Assembly: GCF_022984075.1 (NCBI RefSeq)
Contig: NZ_JALAAD010000001.1
Coordinates: 558,001-622,000, forward strand
From: Synechococcus sp. C9
GTDB lineage: Bacteria > Cyanobacteriota > Cyanobacteriia > Gloeomargaritales > Gloeomargaritaceae
DNA: 64,000 nt
Direction of reading: 5' to 3'
Shown here: piece after piece, positions 29,741-40,432 of the stretch
Numbering within the stretch: the stretch's first letter is position 1
Layout: every line of letters begins with the position of its first letter
Translations under genes and position numbers: made by a program
Notes under the pieces: generated by a model
The model's input: only the letters and a program-made list of their open reading frames with translations
Database searches by the model: none
What the model was told of the DNA's origin: nothing

Positions 29741-31705
29741 ATGACCCGGACTGATTCAGGTAGTTTTGATTTTGTCAAAATCCGTATTGCCTCCCCGGAG
29801 CGCATCCGCCAGTGGGGGGAACGCACCCTTCCCAACGGGCAGGTGGTGGGGGAAGTCACCAAGCCGGAAACCATCAACTACCGCACCCTCAAGCCGGAGA
29901 TGGACGGGCTGTTTTGCGAGCGGATTTTCGGGCCGGTCAAGGACTGGGAATGCCACTGCGGCAAGTACAAACGGGTGCGCTATCGGGGCATTGTCTGCGA
30001 ACGGTGTGGGGTGGAGGTGACCGAATCCCGGGTGCGTCGCCACCGCATGGGCTATATCAAACTCGCCGCCCCCGTCACCCACGTCTGGTATCTGAAGGGG
30101 ATTCCCAGTTACATTGCCATCCTGCTGGATATGCCCCTGCGGGATGTGGAGCAGGTGGTGTATTTCAACGCCTACGTGGTCTTAAACCCCGGCAACGCCG
30201 AAAACCTCAGCTACAAGCAACTCCTCACCGAAGACCAGCGCATGGAGATTGAGGACGAACTGTACCGGGAGGATACCCACCTGAGCGGGGTGGAAATCGG
30301 GTTTGGGGCCGAGGCGATCAAGCAGTTGCTCCAGGACCTGGACAAGGAACAGGACGGTCGCCGGGGTTTGGAAATCGAAGCGGAAAACCTGCGCCAGGAG
30401 ATTGCCACCGCCAAGGGGCAACGGAAACCCAAGCTGATCAAACGCCTGCGGGTGATTGACAGTTTCATCGCCACGGGAGCCAAACCGGAGTGGATGGTCT
30501 TGGACGTGATCCCGGTGATTCCGCCGGAATTGCGCCCGATGGTGCAGTTGGACGGGGGGCGGTTTGCCACCTCGGATTTGAATGACCTGTACCGGCGGGT
30601 GATCAACCGCAACAATCGCCTGGCCCGTTTGCAGGAAATCCTGGCCCCGGAAATTATCGTCCGCAACGAAAAACGGATGCTCCAGGAGGCGGTGGATGCC
30701 CTGATTGACAATGGCCGCCGGGGGCGCACCGTGGCTGGCCCCAACAACCGCCCTTTGAAATCCCTTTCGGACATCATCGAGGGCAAACAGGGTCGGTTCC
30801 GGCAGAACTTGCTCGGGAAACGGGTGGACTACTCCGGGCGTTCCGTGATCGTGGTGGGGCCGAAGCTGAAACTCTACCAGTGCGGTTTGCCCCGGGAGAT
30901 GGCGATTGAACTGTTCCAGCCCTTTGTGATCCACCGGTTGATCCACTTGGGCATAGTCAATAATATCAAGGCCGCCAAGAAAAAAATCCAACGGGAGGAC
31001 CCGGACGTGTGGGACATCCTCCAGGAGGTGATCCAAGGGCATCCGATTCTGCTCAACCGGGCCCCCACCCTGCACCGCTTGGGGATTCAAGCCTTTGAGC
31101 CAATTTTGGTGGAGGGGCGGGCGATCCAACTGCATCCCCTGGTGTGCCCCGCCTTTAACGCCGACTTTGACGGGGATCAGATGGCGGTACACGTGCCCCT
31201 GTCCTTGGAAGCCCAGGCGGAAGCCCGGATTCTCATGCTCGCCGCCGGGAATTTGCTCTCCCCCGCCACCGGCCAGCCGATTATTGCCCCGAGTCAGGAC
31301 ATGGTGCTGGGGGCCTACTATCTCACCGCCGAAAATCCCGCCCCCCAAAAGGGGCAAGGCCGGCACTTTGCCAACATGAACGATGTGATTTTGGCCTATG
31401 AGCAAAAACAGGTGGATTTGCACGCCTGGATTTGGTTGCGTTACGACGGGGAGGTGGAAGTGGAACCCGCTGACCGCAAAAAAGGCATTGGCGAAGAAAC
31501 CCTCCTGCGGACCGAAACCCAGACCCGCAGTGATGGACTGACCGAGACCCTGGAGGTGTACGGGCAAAAACGCCGGGGCGACCGCATCCAGGAAACCCGG
31601 AAAATTCGCAGTACCAGTCAGGGCTATCGGGTGCAGTACATTTGCACGACTCCTGGCCGGGTGATTTTCAACAAAACCATTCAGGATGCCCTTGTTACTG
31701 GTTAA
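29741..31705 (+). CDS. rpoC1: RNA polymerase gamma subunit (N-terminal beta-prime)
   Basis: In cyanobacteria and plastids the beta-prime chain is split; this 654-residue protein is the N-terminal part. It carries the zinc ribbon ([13 protein letters not shown] with CERCG), the lid/rudder region, [21 protein letters not shown], and the catalytic magnesium loop [16 protein letters not shown]. The start is fixed by a strong GGAGGGAG ribosome site. The 55-bp gap after rpoB shows no terminator. Confidence 0.99.
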   Translation: MTRTDSGSFDFVKIRIASPERIRQWGERTLPNGQVVGEVTKPETINYRTLKPEMDGLFCERIFGPVKDWECHCGKYKRVRYRGIVCERCGVEVTESRVRRHRMGYIKLAAPVTHVWYLKGIPSYIAILLDMPLRDVEQVVYFNAYVVLNPGNAENLSYKQLLTEDQRMEIEDELYREDTHLSGVEIGFGAEAIKQLLQDLDKEQDGRRGLEIEAENLRQEIATAKGQRKPKLIKRLRVIDSFIATGAKPEWMVLDVIPVIPPELRPMVQLDGGRFATSDLNDLYRRVINRNNRLARLQEILAPEIIVRNEKRMLQEAVDALIDNGRRGRTVAGPNNRPLKSLSDIIEGKQGRFRQNLLGKRVDYSGRSVIVVGPKLKLYQCGLPREMAIELFQPFVIHRLIHLGIVNNIKAAKKKIQREDPDVWDILQEVIQGHPILLNRAPTLHRLGIQAFEPILVEGRAIQLHPLVCPAFNADFDGDQMAVHVPLSLEAQAEARILMLAAGNLLSPATGQPIIAPSQDMVLGAYYLTAENPAPQKGQGRHFANMNDVILAYEQKQVDLHAWIWLRYDGEVEVEPADRKKGIGEETLLRTETQTRSDGLTETLEVYGQKRRGDRIQETRKIRSTSQGYRVQYICTTPGRVIFNKTIQDALVTG

Positions 31706-31750
31706 CTGAATCCGTAAATTCCCTATCCCTTTACCGTCGGAGGTCTGACC

Positions 31751-34700
31751 ATGAACCAACCCGCCCCCCGCCCCCTGTTTCGCAACAAGGTGATCGGCAA
31801 AGGCCAGTTGAAGGAGTTGATTGGCTGGGCATTTAGCCGCTATGGCACCGCCCGCACCGCCCAGATGGCCGACTGTATCAAGAGCATGGGGTTCCGGTAT
31901 GCCACCCAAGCCGGGGTGTCCATCAGCATTGACGACCTGCGGGTACCCCCCAGCAAGCCAGAACTGCTCCAACAGGCGGAGGAGACGATCCAAGCCACCA
32001 AGGAGCGGTACGACCGGGGGGAAATTACCAAGGTGGAACAGTTCCAAAAGGTGATTGACACCTGGAATGCCACCAGCGAAACCCTCAAGGATGACATGAT
32101 GCGGAATTTTGAGCAGACCGACCCCCTCAACCCGGTGTACATGATGGCCACGTCCGGGGCCCGGGGGAATGTCTCCCAGGTGCGCCAACTGGTGGGGATG
32201 CGGGGGTTGATGGCCGACCCCAATGGGGAAATCATCGAGCAACCGATCAAGGCCAATTTCCGGGAGGGGTTGACCGTTACGGATTACATTATTTCCTCCT
32301 ACGGGGCCCGCAAAGGTTTGGTGGATACGGCCCTGCGGACGGCGGACTCGGGTTATCTGACCCGCCGGTTGGTGGATGTGGCCCAGGACATGATCATCCG
32401 GGAGACGGATTGCGGCACCCAAAAAGGGGTGATGCTGCGGACCCTGCAGGTGGGGGAACGGCAAATTCCCCTGCGGGAACGGTTGGTGGGGCGGGTGGCC
32501 GCCCGGGATGTCCTGCATCCGCAAACCCAGGCAGTGCTGGTGGCCCGCAACCAGTGCATTGACCACGAGTTGGCGAAAGCGATTGTGAAAGCCGGGGTGA
32601 CGGAGGTGATGGTGCGTTCCCCCTTGACCTGCGAAGCCAGCCATTCCATTTGCCAACACTGCTACGGCTGGAGTTTGGCCCACGGCCAGTTGGTGGATTT
32701 GGGGGAAGCGGTGGGGATCATCGCCGCCCAGTCCATTGGCGAACCCGGCACCCAGTTGACCATGCGGACTTTTCACACCGGCGGGGTGTTTACCGGGGAT
32801 GTGGCGGAACTGACCCGGGCCCCCTTTGCGGGCGTGGTGGAACTGGGCAATGAGGTACCCACCCGGGCCCACCGTACCCGGCACGGGGAAGATGCGCTGG
32901 TGGCGGAAGGGGACATGGTGTTGCGGCTGGTGGGGGAGACGGAAACCCGGGAATTTACCCTGGCGAAGGGGAGTATTCTGTTAGTCCAACCGGGGGCCCA
33001 GGTACGCCCGGGGCAGGTCTTGGCGGAAAAACCCACCACGGGCCATACCCGCCGCACCACGGAAAAAGCCACCCGGGACGTGTCCACGGATATTCCCGGC
33101 GAGGTGTACTGTGCGGATTTGCAGGTGGAGGAAAAACAGGACCGCAGTGCGGGCAGTGACGGGCAGTCCGCCACGATTCGCAGTACCCAACGGGCGGGGC
33201 TGATCTGGGTGCTGGCGGGGGAAGTGTACAATTTGCCCCCAGGGGCGGAGCCGGTGGTGCAGACCGGGCAAGAAATCCAGCCGGAAACTGTCCTGTCCCA
33301 GACGGATTTGATCAGCGAACATGGGGGCTTGGTGCGCCTCAGCCACGGGGAAAACCACCGGGGCAGTCGGGAAATTAAAATCATCACTTCGTCGGTACTT
33401 TTGGATCAAGCCAAGGTGATCAAGGAAACCCTGCACGGGAGTGAACATTACGTCTTGGAAACCCGCACCGGCCAGCGGTTTGCCCTCAAGGTCAGCCCCG
33501 GCAGTAAAGTCACCCACGGGACGGTGGTGGCGGAATTGCAAGATAGCCAATACCGCACCCAAACCGGGGGAATTGTCCGCTATGGTGCCGGGCTGGAAAC
33601 CATCCGCAGGGGGCGGGGGAGCAAACAGGGCTACGAAGTGACCCACGGGGGTACCCTGCTGTGGATTCCCGAAGAAACCCACGAGGTGAACAAGGATATT
33701 TCCCTCCTGCAGGTGACCGCCGGGGAATCGGTGGAAGCCGGGACGGAGATTGTCAAGGACATTTTCTGTCAAACCAGCGGGGTGGTGGAGGTAGTGGAAA
33801 AAAATGACATCCTGCGGGAGGTGGTGATCAAGCCGGGGCAGGTATTTTTGGTGGACGACCCGAACCTGGCGATGGAGCGGCATGAAACCCTGGCCCAGCC
33901 GGGGGAAACCGTCCTGACCGGGGTGACGGCGACCGACCTGAGCTTGGTGGAATATGTGGAAACCCCTGCGGGGGCGGCCCTCTTGTTGCGCCCGGTGGTG
34001 GAATATTCCATTGCCGACGAACCGGCGGTGCCCAGCCAGGAGGCCATGCACGAATCCGGGGCGGGGATTCGCCTGCGGGCGGTACAACGCTTGAGCTACA
34101 AGGATGGGGAGCGGGTGAAATCTAAAGACGGGGTGGAATTGCTCCGTACCCAACTGGTGCTGGAAATTGGCGAGGATGCCCCCCAATTGGCCGCAGACAT
34201 TGAATTTATCCCGGACGCTCAGGACCCTACCATCAACCGCTTACAGTTGGTGATCCTGGAATCCCTGGTGGTGCGGGCGGACGAGGAAGCCGACCAAATC
34301 CAAGGCCGTACCCATACCCAAATTTTGGTGCAGGACGGCCAGACCATTCTGCCCGGTTCTCCCGTGGCACGCACGGTGATGCTCAGCCGCACCGGTGGCT
34401 TTGTCGGGCGGATCGTCCAGGAGGGGGGCACGACCCGCAAATTGGTGGTGGTCACCTCGGAAGACCAGTTCCAGGTACCCTTGGACGGGGCAAAAGCGCA
34501 GGTACGGCCAGGGCAAATGCTCCGGGCGGGGGATGAATTGGCCCCTGGGGTGACGACCCCCGAATCCGGGCAGGTGGTGCAGGTGAGCCAAGACCACGTT
34601 ACCCTGCGGCTGGCCCGTCCCTACCTGGCCTCAGCCGGTTCGACCCTCCACGTCGCCCACGGGGATTTGGTGCAACGGAACGAGCGGCTGGTGACCCTGG

Positions 34701-35599
34701 TGTTTGAGCGGGTGAAAAACAGTGACATTATCCAGGGTCTGCCCCGGATTGAGGAACTGCTGGAAGCCCGCAAGCCCAAGGATTCCTGCCATCTGGCCCG
34801 CCGTCCCGGTCAGGTGCAGGTGACCCGCCGCCCGGATGACACCTATCAGATCAAGATCATCGCCAGCGATGGCACGGTGGTGAATGACATCACGACCGAC
34901 CCGGGGCAAAACCTAGTGGTCACGGACGGGGAAATGGTGCAGGCGGGGGACCCCCTCACGGATGGCCCGGTCAACCCCCACGAACTGCTGGAGTTGTTTT
35001 TTGAACTCTACCGGGAAACCGAGTCTCCCTACGAAGCCTGCCGTCACAGTTTGGAAAAGGTGCAAACCCACCTGGTCAACGAGGTGCAGGGGGTGTACCG
35101 CAACCAGGGGATCGAAATTTCCGACAAGCACATTGAGGTGGTGGTGCGGCAGATGACCGCCAAGGTGCTGGTGGAGGACGGGGGCGACACCATGCGACTC
35201 CCTGGGGAAATGATGACCCTGCGGGAAATCGAAAGCCTGAACAACACGGTGCCGGGTGCCCCAGCGCAGTACAGCCCCAAGTTGATGGGGATCACCAAGG
35301 CGGCCCTGAACACGGATAGTTTCATTTCGGCGGCCAGCTTCCAGGAAACCACCAAGGTCCTCACCGAAGCGGCCATCGAAGGGCGGGTGGACTACCTGCG
35401 GGGGTTGAAAGAAAACGTGATCATCGGGCGGTTGATCCCGGCGGGGACGGGCTTTTTCGCCGAAAGCTCCAGCGGCTATCGCCATCGCACGGTGGTGGAC
35501 GTGCCGGAGAGCGAAGAAGAAGTCCTGGTGCTGGACGAGGACATGGTAGACGACTCCACCGACCCCCGCCAAGTCCTGTTGGAAGCTGAAGACGAATAA
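31751..35599 (+). CDS. rpoC2: RNA polymerase beta-prime subunit (C-terminal part)
   Basis: This 1282-residue chain holds the bridge helix and trigger loop. The start of the trigger loop, [16 protein letters not shown], lies near residue 330-345, and the conserved sequence resumes at [14 protein letters not shown] near residue 997. The roughly 640 residues between are the large SI3 insertion typical of cyanobacteria, made of repeated beta-barrel modules. The zinc ligands [13 protein letters not shown] are present. A GGAGG ribosome site precedes the ATG. hpnA follows after 8 bp. Confidence 0.99.
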   Translation: MNQPAPRPLFRNKVIGKGQLKELIGWAFSRYGTARTAQMADCIKSMGFRYATQAGVSISIDDLRVPPSKPELLQQAEETIQATKERYDRGEITKVEQFQKVIDTWNATSETLKDDMMRNFEQTDPLNPVYMMATSGARGNVSQVRQLVGMRGLMADPNGEIIEQPIKANFREGLTVTDYIISSYGARKGLVDTALRTADSGYLTRRLVDVAQDMIIRETDCGTQKGVMLRTLQVGERQIPLRERLVGRVAARDVLHPQTQAVLVARNQCIDHELAKAIVKAGVTEVMVRSPLTCEASHSICQHCYGWSLAHGQLVDLGEAVGIIAAQSIGEPGTQLTMRTFHTGGVFTGDVAELTRAPFAGVVELGNEVPTRAHRTRHGEDALVAEGDMVLRLVGETETREFTLAKGSILLVQPGAQVRPGQVLAEKPTTGHTRRTTEKATRDVSTDIPGEVYCADLQVEEKQDRSAGSDGQSATIRSTQRAGLIWVLAGEVYNLPPGAEPVVQTGQEIQPETVLSQTDLISEHGGLVRLSHGENHRGSREIKIITSSVLLDQAKVIKETLHGSEHYVLETRTGQRFALKVSPGSKVTHGTVVAELQDSQYRTQTGGIVRYGAGLETIRRGRGSKQGYEVTHGGTLLWIPEETHEVNKDISLLQVTAGESVEAGTEIVKDIFCQTSGVVEVVEKNDILREVVIKPGQVFLVDDPNLAMERHETLAQPGETVLTGVTATDLSLVEYVETPAGAALLLRPVVEYSIADEPAVPSQEAMHESGAGIRLRAVQRLSYKDGERVKSKDGVELLRTQLVLEIGEDAPQLAADIEFIPDAQDPTINRLQLVILESLVVRADEEADQIQGRTHTQILVQDGQTILPGSPVARTVMLSRTGGFVGRIVQEGGTTRKLVVVTSEDQFQVPLDGAKAQVRPGQMLRAGDELAPGVTTPESGQVVQVSQDHVTLRLARPYLASAGSTLHVAHGDLVQRNERLVTLVFERVKNSDIIQGLPRIEELLEARKPKDSCHLARRPGQVQVTRRPDDTYQIKIIASDGTVVNDITTDPGQNLVVTDGEMVQAGDPLTDGPVNPHELLELFFELYRETESPYEACRHSLEKVQTHLVNEVQGVYRNQGIEISDKHIEVVVRQMTAKVLVEDGGDTMRLPGEMMTLREIESLNNTVPGAPAQYSPKLMGITKAALNTDSFISAASFQETTKVLTEAAIEGRVDYLRGLKENVIIGRLIPAGTGFFAESSSGYRHRTVVDVPESEEEVLVLDEDMVDDSTDPRQVLLEAEDE

Positions 35600-35607
35600 C
35601 CCCCCGG

Positions 35608-36591
35608 ATGGCACAGGCGTTGGTGACTGGGGCAACCGGGTTTGTGGGGGCGAATCTAGTGCGGCTCCTGCTCCAACAGGGGCATCGGGTGCGGGTACTG
35701 GTGCGGCCCCAGAGTTCCCAGCGCAATCTGGCGGGGTTAGCCGTGGAGTGCGTAACCGGCGACCTGTTCAGCCCGGAATTGCCCCAGTACCTCCAGGGGT
35801 GCGACGTGCTGTTTCACGTGGCCGCCCACTATTCCCTCTGGCAAAAAGATAAAGATCACCTCTATCAGGTCAATGTCCTGGGCACCCGGCAGGTACTGCA
35901 AGCCGCCCAATTGGCAGGCGTACCCCGCACTGTTTACACCAGTTCCGTGGCGGCCATTGGGGTAGGGGCACCCGGACAGGCGGTGGACGAAACCCACCAA
36001 AGCCCGGTGGAGACGCTCATCGGCCATTACAAAAAGTCCAAATACTGGGGGGAACAGGAGGCCCGGCGGGCGGCGCAATCCGGGCAGGAGGTGGTGATTG
36101 TCAACCCCACCACGCCGATTGGGGCTTGGGATGGGAAACCGACCCCCACCGGGGAAATTATCCTGCGGTTTTTGCGGGGACAAATGCCAGCTTATGTGAA
36201 TACGGGTTTGAACTTTATCCCGGTGCAGGACGTGGCTTGGGGGCATCTTTTGGCATGGCACAAAGGTCAATCCGGGCAACGTTATATCCTGGGGCACACG
36301 AATTTATCGTTACAGGAATTTTTACAAAAACTGGCACACATGACGGGCTTACCCGTTCCCCGCTGGCAGATTCCCGTGCAGATTCCCCTGGCGGTGGCCT
36401 GGGTGGATGAAATCCTGTTGGGTACCTTGGGGAAAAAGCCCAGCCTCGCTTTAGATGGGGTACGCATGGCGCAACAAACCATGTATTACAATGCCCAGCG
36501 GGCGGTACGGGAATTGGGGTTGCCGCAGACGGATTTAGACCAGGCAATTCGGGAAGCCGTCGCTTGGTTTCGGCAGGAGGGGATGGCCTGA
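35608..36591 (+). CDS. hpnA: Hopanoid-associated sugar epimerase
   Basis: A 327-residue extended short-chain dehydrogenase/epimerase. The NAD-binding motif is ALVTGATGFVGANLVRLLL, DVLFHVAAHYSLW is the conserved Ala-Ala-His segment, the active-site Tyr-Lys is in GHYKKSKYWGE, and VNPTTPIGAWDGKPTPTG is characteristic of the HpnA group linked to hopanoid modification. HpnA function is still not well defined; the name rests on sequence. It begins 8 bp after rpoC2, and its TGA overlaps the ATG of murG, so it is coupled to both. Confidence 0.82.
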   Translation: MAQALVTGATGFVGANLVRLLLQQGHRVRVLVRPQSSQRNLAGLAVECVTGDLFSPELPQYLQGCDVLFHVAAHYSLWQKDKDHLYQVNVLGTRQVLQAAQLAGVPRTVYTSSVAAIGVGAPGQAVDETHQSPVETLIGHYKKSKYWGEQEARRAAQSGQEVVIVNPTTPIGAWDGKPTPTGEIILRFLRGQMPAYVNTGLNFIPVQDVAWGHLLAWHKGQSGQRYILGHTNLSLQEFLQKLAHMTGLPVPRWQIPVQIPLAVAWVDEILLGTLGKKPSLALDGVRMAQQTMYYNAQRAVRELGLPQTDLDQAIREAVAWFRQEGMA

Positions 36592-37658
36592 TGCCCAAAT
36601 TGTTGATCGCCGCCAGTGGCACGGGTGGGCATCTCTTTCCGGCTCTGGCGGTCGCCCAGGCGTTACCCACCTGGCAGATCGAATGGCTGGGGGTGCCGGA
36701 GCGGTTGGAACAGCAACTGGTGCCCTCTGCTTATCCTTTGCATCGGGTGCGGTTGTCCGGGTTGCCGGGGGGACTGAATCGGCGCACCGTGCAGGTCTTG
36801 GCGGAATTGTGGACAGCCACCTGGCAGGTACGGCGGTTATTGCAAGCGGGGGGTTTTGACCTGGTGTTTACCACTGGGGGGTACATTGCCGCTCCGGCGA
36901 TTTTGGCCGCCCGTTCCCTGGGCAGACCCGTGATTTTGCACGAATCGAATGCCCTCCCCGGCAAAGTCACTCGCTGGCTGGGGCGGTGGTGTGCGGTGGT
37001 AGCCCTGGGATTTGCCGAAGCCCAAGCCCATCTGCTCAGGCACAAAACCGTGGTGGTCGGCACGCCAGTCCGTCCCGATTTCCTAGAAATTACTGCTCTT
37101 AAAGAAAATGTAGCAACCATCCCCCGTGATGCGTTTGTCATCCTCATTACCGGGGGGAGCCAGGGAGCAGTGAGTTTGAACCAACTGGTGCGTCCCTGTG
37201 TCCCGGCCTGGGTGGCACGGGGTTGGTGGGTGGTGCATCAAACCGGCGACCAGGATCCGGACTACGGCAGTTACCAACATCCGCAGTACATCGAACGGGC
37301 GTTTTTCCCAGATATGGCGGCTTGGATGGCTCGGGCGCAGGTGGTGGTGGCTCGGGCGGGCGCAGGCACGTTGAGTGAATTAGCCCTGTTGGGAAAACCG
37401 GCGATTTTGATCCCCTACCCCTGGGCGGCGGACAATCATCAGCAGTACAATGCCGATATATTTGCCAAACAGGGAGCCGCAGTGGTCAAACGCCAATCGG
37501 CCTTAACTCCCACTGAATTAGATGCCTTGCTTACGGAACTGGCTGGGGACACACAACGGTTAAGCGAGATGGGGCAAGCGATGGCGGCCTTGGCCGTGCC
37601 GGACAGTGCCCAACGGATGGCGGAGGTGTTAGCTTCCTATCCCGTTCAGAAGTCTTAA
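36591..37658 (+). CDS. murG: UDP-GlcNAc:lipid I N-acetylglucosaminyltransferase
   Basis: MurG adds GlcNAc to lipid I to make lipid II on the inner face of the membrane. Family motifs are LIAASGTGGHLFPALAVA (the first G loop), LHESNALPGKVTRWL, ILITGGSQGAVSLNQLV, VVARAGAGTLSELALLGKPAILIPYPWAADNHQQYNA. The ATG shares one base with the hpnA stop (TGATG). It is about 355 residues, the normal length. It is the last gene of the plus-strand rpo block. Confidence 0.95.
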   Translation: MPKLLIAASGTGGHLFPALAVAQALPTWQIEWLGVPERLEQQLVPSAYPLHRVRLSGLPGGLNRRTVQVLAELWTATWQVRRLLQAGGFDLVFTTGGYIAAPAILAARSLGRPVILHESNALPGKVTRWLGRWCAVVALGFAEAQAHLLRHKTVVVGTPVRPDFLEITALKENVATIPRDAFVILITGGSQGAVSLNQLVRPCVPAWVARGWWVVHQTGDQDPDYGSYQHPQYIERAFFPDMAAWMARAQVVVARAGAGTLSELALLGKPAILIPYPWAADNHQQYNADIFAKQGAAVVKRQSALTPTELDALLTELAGDTQRLSEMGQAMAALAVPDSAQRMAEVLASYPVQKS

Positions 37659-37705
37659 AAACGGTTTGGTGTTGCCATGATTGGGCATTTCATGTGAACC
37701 TAGGA

Positions 37706-37745
37706 ATTAAGAACAGGTTGGTGCCCTGCGACCCGTGACGTTCTC
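37706..37745. repeat. Partial repeat core
   Basis: AAGAACAGGTTGGTGCCCTG and CGACCC at 37710-37734 are a shortened copy of the shared core, upstream of family B copy 5. Confidence 0.4.
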
Positions 37746-37759
37746 AGTATAGGATTTAT

Positions 37760-37878
37760 GGGCACCTCTATAAATTCAAATTTAGCGGTCGCAGGGGGGC
37801 ACCCCCGCCCTTGGTTCTGGGGAATACGAGCATTCCCAGGATGGAATTTATGCTTGGATCAAATAAATAGAGGTTCCC
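37760..37878. repeat. MITE-like element, family B (copy 5)
   Basis: It starts GGGCACCTCTA and ends TAGAGGTTCCC. The sub-terminal AAATTCAAATTTAGCGGTCG and the core with GGGGGGCACCCCC match the copies at 56060 and 62541. It occupies most of the 296-bp gap before the lipoprotein gene. Confidence 0.75.
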
Positions 37879-37954
37879 TATAGAGATTCCCGATGGAGTC
37901 CAAATGAGTAATATGTTTGTTTTATGATAATGAAATTCCCATAGGCGAGGAGGC

Positions 37955-39181
37955 ATGGCGGTGCAACGGTGGGGCTGGCTACTGGTCTTGGGGTTAACCG
38001 GTTGTCAAGCGGGGGGGAATGCCCTCAAACTGGGGACGCTGTTGCCCTTGAGTGGAGACTTGGCGCAGTTTGGGCCGGGGATGCAGGATGCGGCCAGTTT
38101 GCTGGTGAAAACCGTGAATGATTGCGGCGGGGTGAACGGCCAACCGGTACAGCTGATTTCCGAAGATGACCAGACCCAGCCCAGTGCGGGAGTGAGTGCC
38201 ATGACCAAATTAGTGGATGTGGATCGGGTGGCAGGCGTGGTGGGAGCCGCTGGCAGTGCCGTATCCGGGGCGGCGGTGGATATAGCCGTGCGGGGGCAGG
38301 TGGTGATGATTTCCCCGGCCAGTACCAGTCCCGTGTTTACGGAGCGGGCGAAGAAAGGGGAATTGCAGGGTTTTTGGTTCCGCACTGCCCCCCCGGACAA
38401 TTTCCAAGGGGAAGCCCTGGCGCAGTTGCTCCAAAAACGGGGTTGGCAACGGGTGGGCATCCTGGCGATTAACAACGACTACGGGCGGGGATTGGCGCAG
38501 GCCTTAGAGCAGGGTTTAGCCAAAACCAAGGGACAGGTGGTGGCGACCCAGTTTTATGAGGGGCAAAGTGCCAGTTTTGATTCCGAGGTGCGGTCCGTGT
38601 TTGGTCGGAATCCCCAGGCGGTGGTGTTGGTGGGCTATCCCGAAACCGGCACGTTGGTGATGCGTTCGGCGTTTCAGCAGGGGTTTTTCCCCCGGATTCC
38701 CCTGGTGTTGACCGATGGGCTGAAGGATAACCAGTTGGCTCAGTTGGTCGGCAAAACCCCCCAGGGGCAATGGATCATCAACGGGGTGGTGGGCACCGCC
38801 CCGGCGGCGGCAGGGCCGGGGTTAAAGGATTTTCAGCAACGCTACCGGCAGGCATTCAACCGGGAACCCAATGTCTTTGCCCCCAACACCTGGGATGCCA
38901 CAGCCGTACTGGTCTTAGCGGCGCAGGCGGCACAATCGAACCAGGGAGCCAAACTGCGGGAAAAAATTACCACAGTGGCCAATCCCCCCGGCACCCCGGT
39001 GACGGACGTGTGCGAAGGGTTAAAGTTACTCCAACAGGGGCAGGACATCAACTACCAAGGGGCCAGCAGTGGGGTGGATTTTGACCCACAAGGGGATGTG
39101 GCGGGGGAATACGCCGTGTGGATGGTCAACCCGGATGGCACAATAAAAGTGATTGACACCATCATGGTAGGGGGTTCCTGA
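37955..39181 (+). CDS. ABC-type substrate-binding lipoprotein (amino-acid/urea type)
   Basis: A 408-residue periplasmic-binding protein of the Leu/Ile/Val-receptor family. A good lipobox LTGC puts the lipidated Cys at residue 17. The mature part begins LKLGTLLPLSGDLAQFG, then MQDAASLLVKTVNDCGGVNGQPVQLI, and the Ser/Thr pocket region MISPASTSPVFT. No permease or ATPase genes are near, so it may act with a transporter encoded elsewhere or as a sensor. Its stop overlaps the next ATG (TGATG), linking it to a DUF3318 gene. Confidence 0.88.
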   Translation: MAVQRWGWLLVLGLTGCQAGGNALKLGTLLPLSGDLAQFGPGMQDAASLLVKTVNDCGGVNGQPVQLISEDDQTQPSAGVSAMTKLVDVDRVAGVVGAAGSAVSGAAVDIAVRGQVVMISPASTSPVFTERAKKGELQGFWFRTAPPDNFQGEALAQLLQKRGWQRVGILAINNDYGRGLAQALEQGLAKTKGQVVATQFYEGQSASFDSEVRSVFGRNPQAVVLVGYPETGTLVMRSAFQQGFFPRIPLVLTDGLKDNQLAQLVGKTPQGQWIINGVVGTAPAAAGPGLKDFQQRYRQAFNREPNVFAPNTWDATAVLVLAAQAAQSNQGAKLREKITTVANPPGTPVTDVCEGLKLLQQGQDINYQGASSGVDFDPQGDVAGEYAVWMVNPDGTIKVIDTIMVGGS

Positions 39182-39801
39182 TGGATGAATTTGACCGGGA
39201 TGCGGAAATTGGCCGGTTATTGGACCTGCTCCCCGCCAGCAGTCGGATGAAATTGCGGGTGATTCCCCAGCCCCAACAAACGGAAGTCCTGACCGCACCC
39301 TTCCCCTGGCCCTGGCGGACGGAATGGCCGGTGTCCATCAACTTTCAGCTTTGGCAAACCCTGACCGAACCCCAACGGGACTTGCTGTTCCTGCGTACTG
39401 ACCGCTGGTTGCGGGGGATTGCCTGGTTCCGCCCCGGTTGGTCCCAGGGATTGATCCTAGCGGGTAGCGTGGCGGTGGCGTTCCAAGGGGTGCAGGGGGA
39501 CGGGGTCGGGGTGTTGGTGGGCGGCGCTTTGGCGGGCGTGGCCGTGCGTCAGCTACTCAGGAATTATCGTTCCCCAGCCTACGAATTGCAGGCGGATGAG
39601 AATGCCGTCACCATCGCCCAGCGGCGGGGCTATACGGAAGCGGAAGCAGCACGAGCCTTGTTATCCGCCATTGAACAGCAAGCCCAATTGGAACGGCGGG
39701 GTTTGACCTTTAATGAACTGGTGCGGAGCCAAAATCTGCGGGTGTTGGCTGGGTTATCCACGGTGGCGGTACCAAGCCATTATCGCACCCCCGAACGGTG
39801 A
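39181..39801 (+). CDS. DUF3318-like membrane protein
   Basis: A 206-residue protein with the pattern RLLDLLPASSRMKLRV, then PFPWPWRTEWPVSINFQLWQTLTEPQRDLLFLRT, which I recognise as the cyanobacterial DUF3318 family. A hydrophobic Gly/Val-rich stretch at residues 83-112 should span or enter the membrane. The C-terminal third is Ala/Glu-rich and probably helical. Its role is unknown. Start-stop overlap with the upstream lipoprotein gene suggests co-expression. Confidence 0.75.
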   Translation: MDEFDRDAEIGRLLDLLPASSRMKLRVIPQPQQTEVLTAPFPWPWRTEWPVSINFQLWQTLTEPQRDLLFLRTDRWLRGIAWFRPGWSQGLILAGSVAVAFQGVQGDGVGVLVGGALAGVAVRQLLRNYRSPAYELQADENAVTIAQRRGYTEAEAARALLSAIEQQAQLERRGLTFNELVRSQNLRVLAGLSTVAVPSHYRTPER

Positions 39802-39816
39802 AATTTAGATGTAATA

Positions 39817-39908
39817 GTGCACTTCTATTTATATTGGCATTACAAGCTGGAATACCCATACTATGGAGAACCAATCACGGGGGCTACGACCTATTTTTAG
39901 AAGTGCGC
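39817..39908. repeat. MITE-like element, family B (copy 6)
   Basis: It starts GTGCACTTCTA and ends TAGAAGTGCGC. The core is partly deleted (GAACCAATCACGGGGGCTAC). It directly precedes the best family A copy. Confidence 0.65.
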
Positions 39909-39912
39909 TATA

Positions 39913-40013
39913 TATAGCAATCCTACTTGATTAGTGAACAGAAATTCTCCAGAACCAAGGACAGGGTCAGTGCCCCTGCAACCCCTATTCCATTCTCATT
40001 TAGGATTGCTATA
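39913..40013. repeat. MITE-like element, family A (best copy)
   Basis: It has perfect 13-bp terminal inverted repeats: TATAGCAATCCTA at 39913-39925 and TAGGATTGCTATA at 40001-40013. The inner core is CCAGAACCAAGGACAGGGTC followed by AGTGCCCCTGCAACCCC. It is non-coding. TA at both outer ends would fit insertion at TA. It serves as the reference copy for family A. Confidence 0.85.
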
Positions 40014-40093
40014 GAATCCAGACTCGCTTCATCCCCACCACCAAGGGGTTACGGTTCGGTTAAGATGGGAAATGACTCCTGTTGGGCATCCCT

Positions 40094-40432
40094 ATGAGTA
40101 TTGTCACCCTCGTGGAAGCGATTTGGTTATTTAGTGCGGTGGCACTGGTGATTTTGATTTTGCTCCATAGTCCCAAGGGGGATGGGATTGCGGCAATTGG
40201 CGGTCAGGCGCAGTTATTTAGCAGTACCCGCAGTGCCGAAACCACCCTCAACCGGGTGACTTGGAGTCTGGCGGTGGTGTTTATGAGTACCACGGTTGTC
40301 CTCTCGGCGGGTTGGCTCCCCGGTAGTACGGTGAAAACCCCGGCATCTGCCCCCGTTACCTCACCCCAGGCGGCACCCATTCCCCCAGAACTACCGGCTG
40401 CCCCGTCTGAGCCGACTCCTGTAACGCCGTAG
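40094..40432 (+). CDS. secG: Protein translocase subunit SecG
   Basis: SecG stabilises the SecYEG channel. Of 112 residues, two membrane helices are clear: LVEAIWLFSAVALVILILLH and, after the conserved GGQAQLFSS, LNRVTWSLAVVFMSTTVVLS. The ATG at 40094 is chosen. After residue 80 the chain is a long Pro/Ala/Thr tail. The last 77 bp overlap the convergent 3' end of bvdR, so this tail is encoded antisense to conserved bvdR codons and may be a secondary extension. Confidence 0.9.
   Translation: MSIVTLVEAIWLFSAVALVILILLHSPKGDGIAAIGGQAQLFSSTRSAETTLNRVTWSLAVVFMSTTVVLSAGWLPGSTVKTPASAPVTSPQAAPIPPELPAAPSEPTPVTP

Noticed and set aside
30182-32884. A 900-codon open frame antisense to rpoC1 and rpoC2
   Set aside because: It crosses two well-supported genes, is rich in His, Gly and Pro as expected from the reverse frame of GC-rich codons, and shows no domain.
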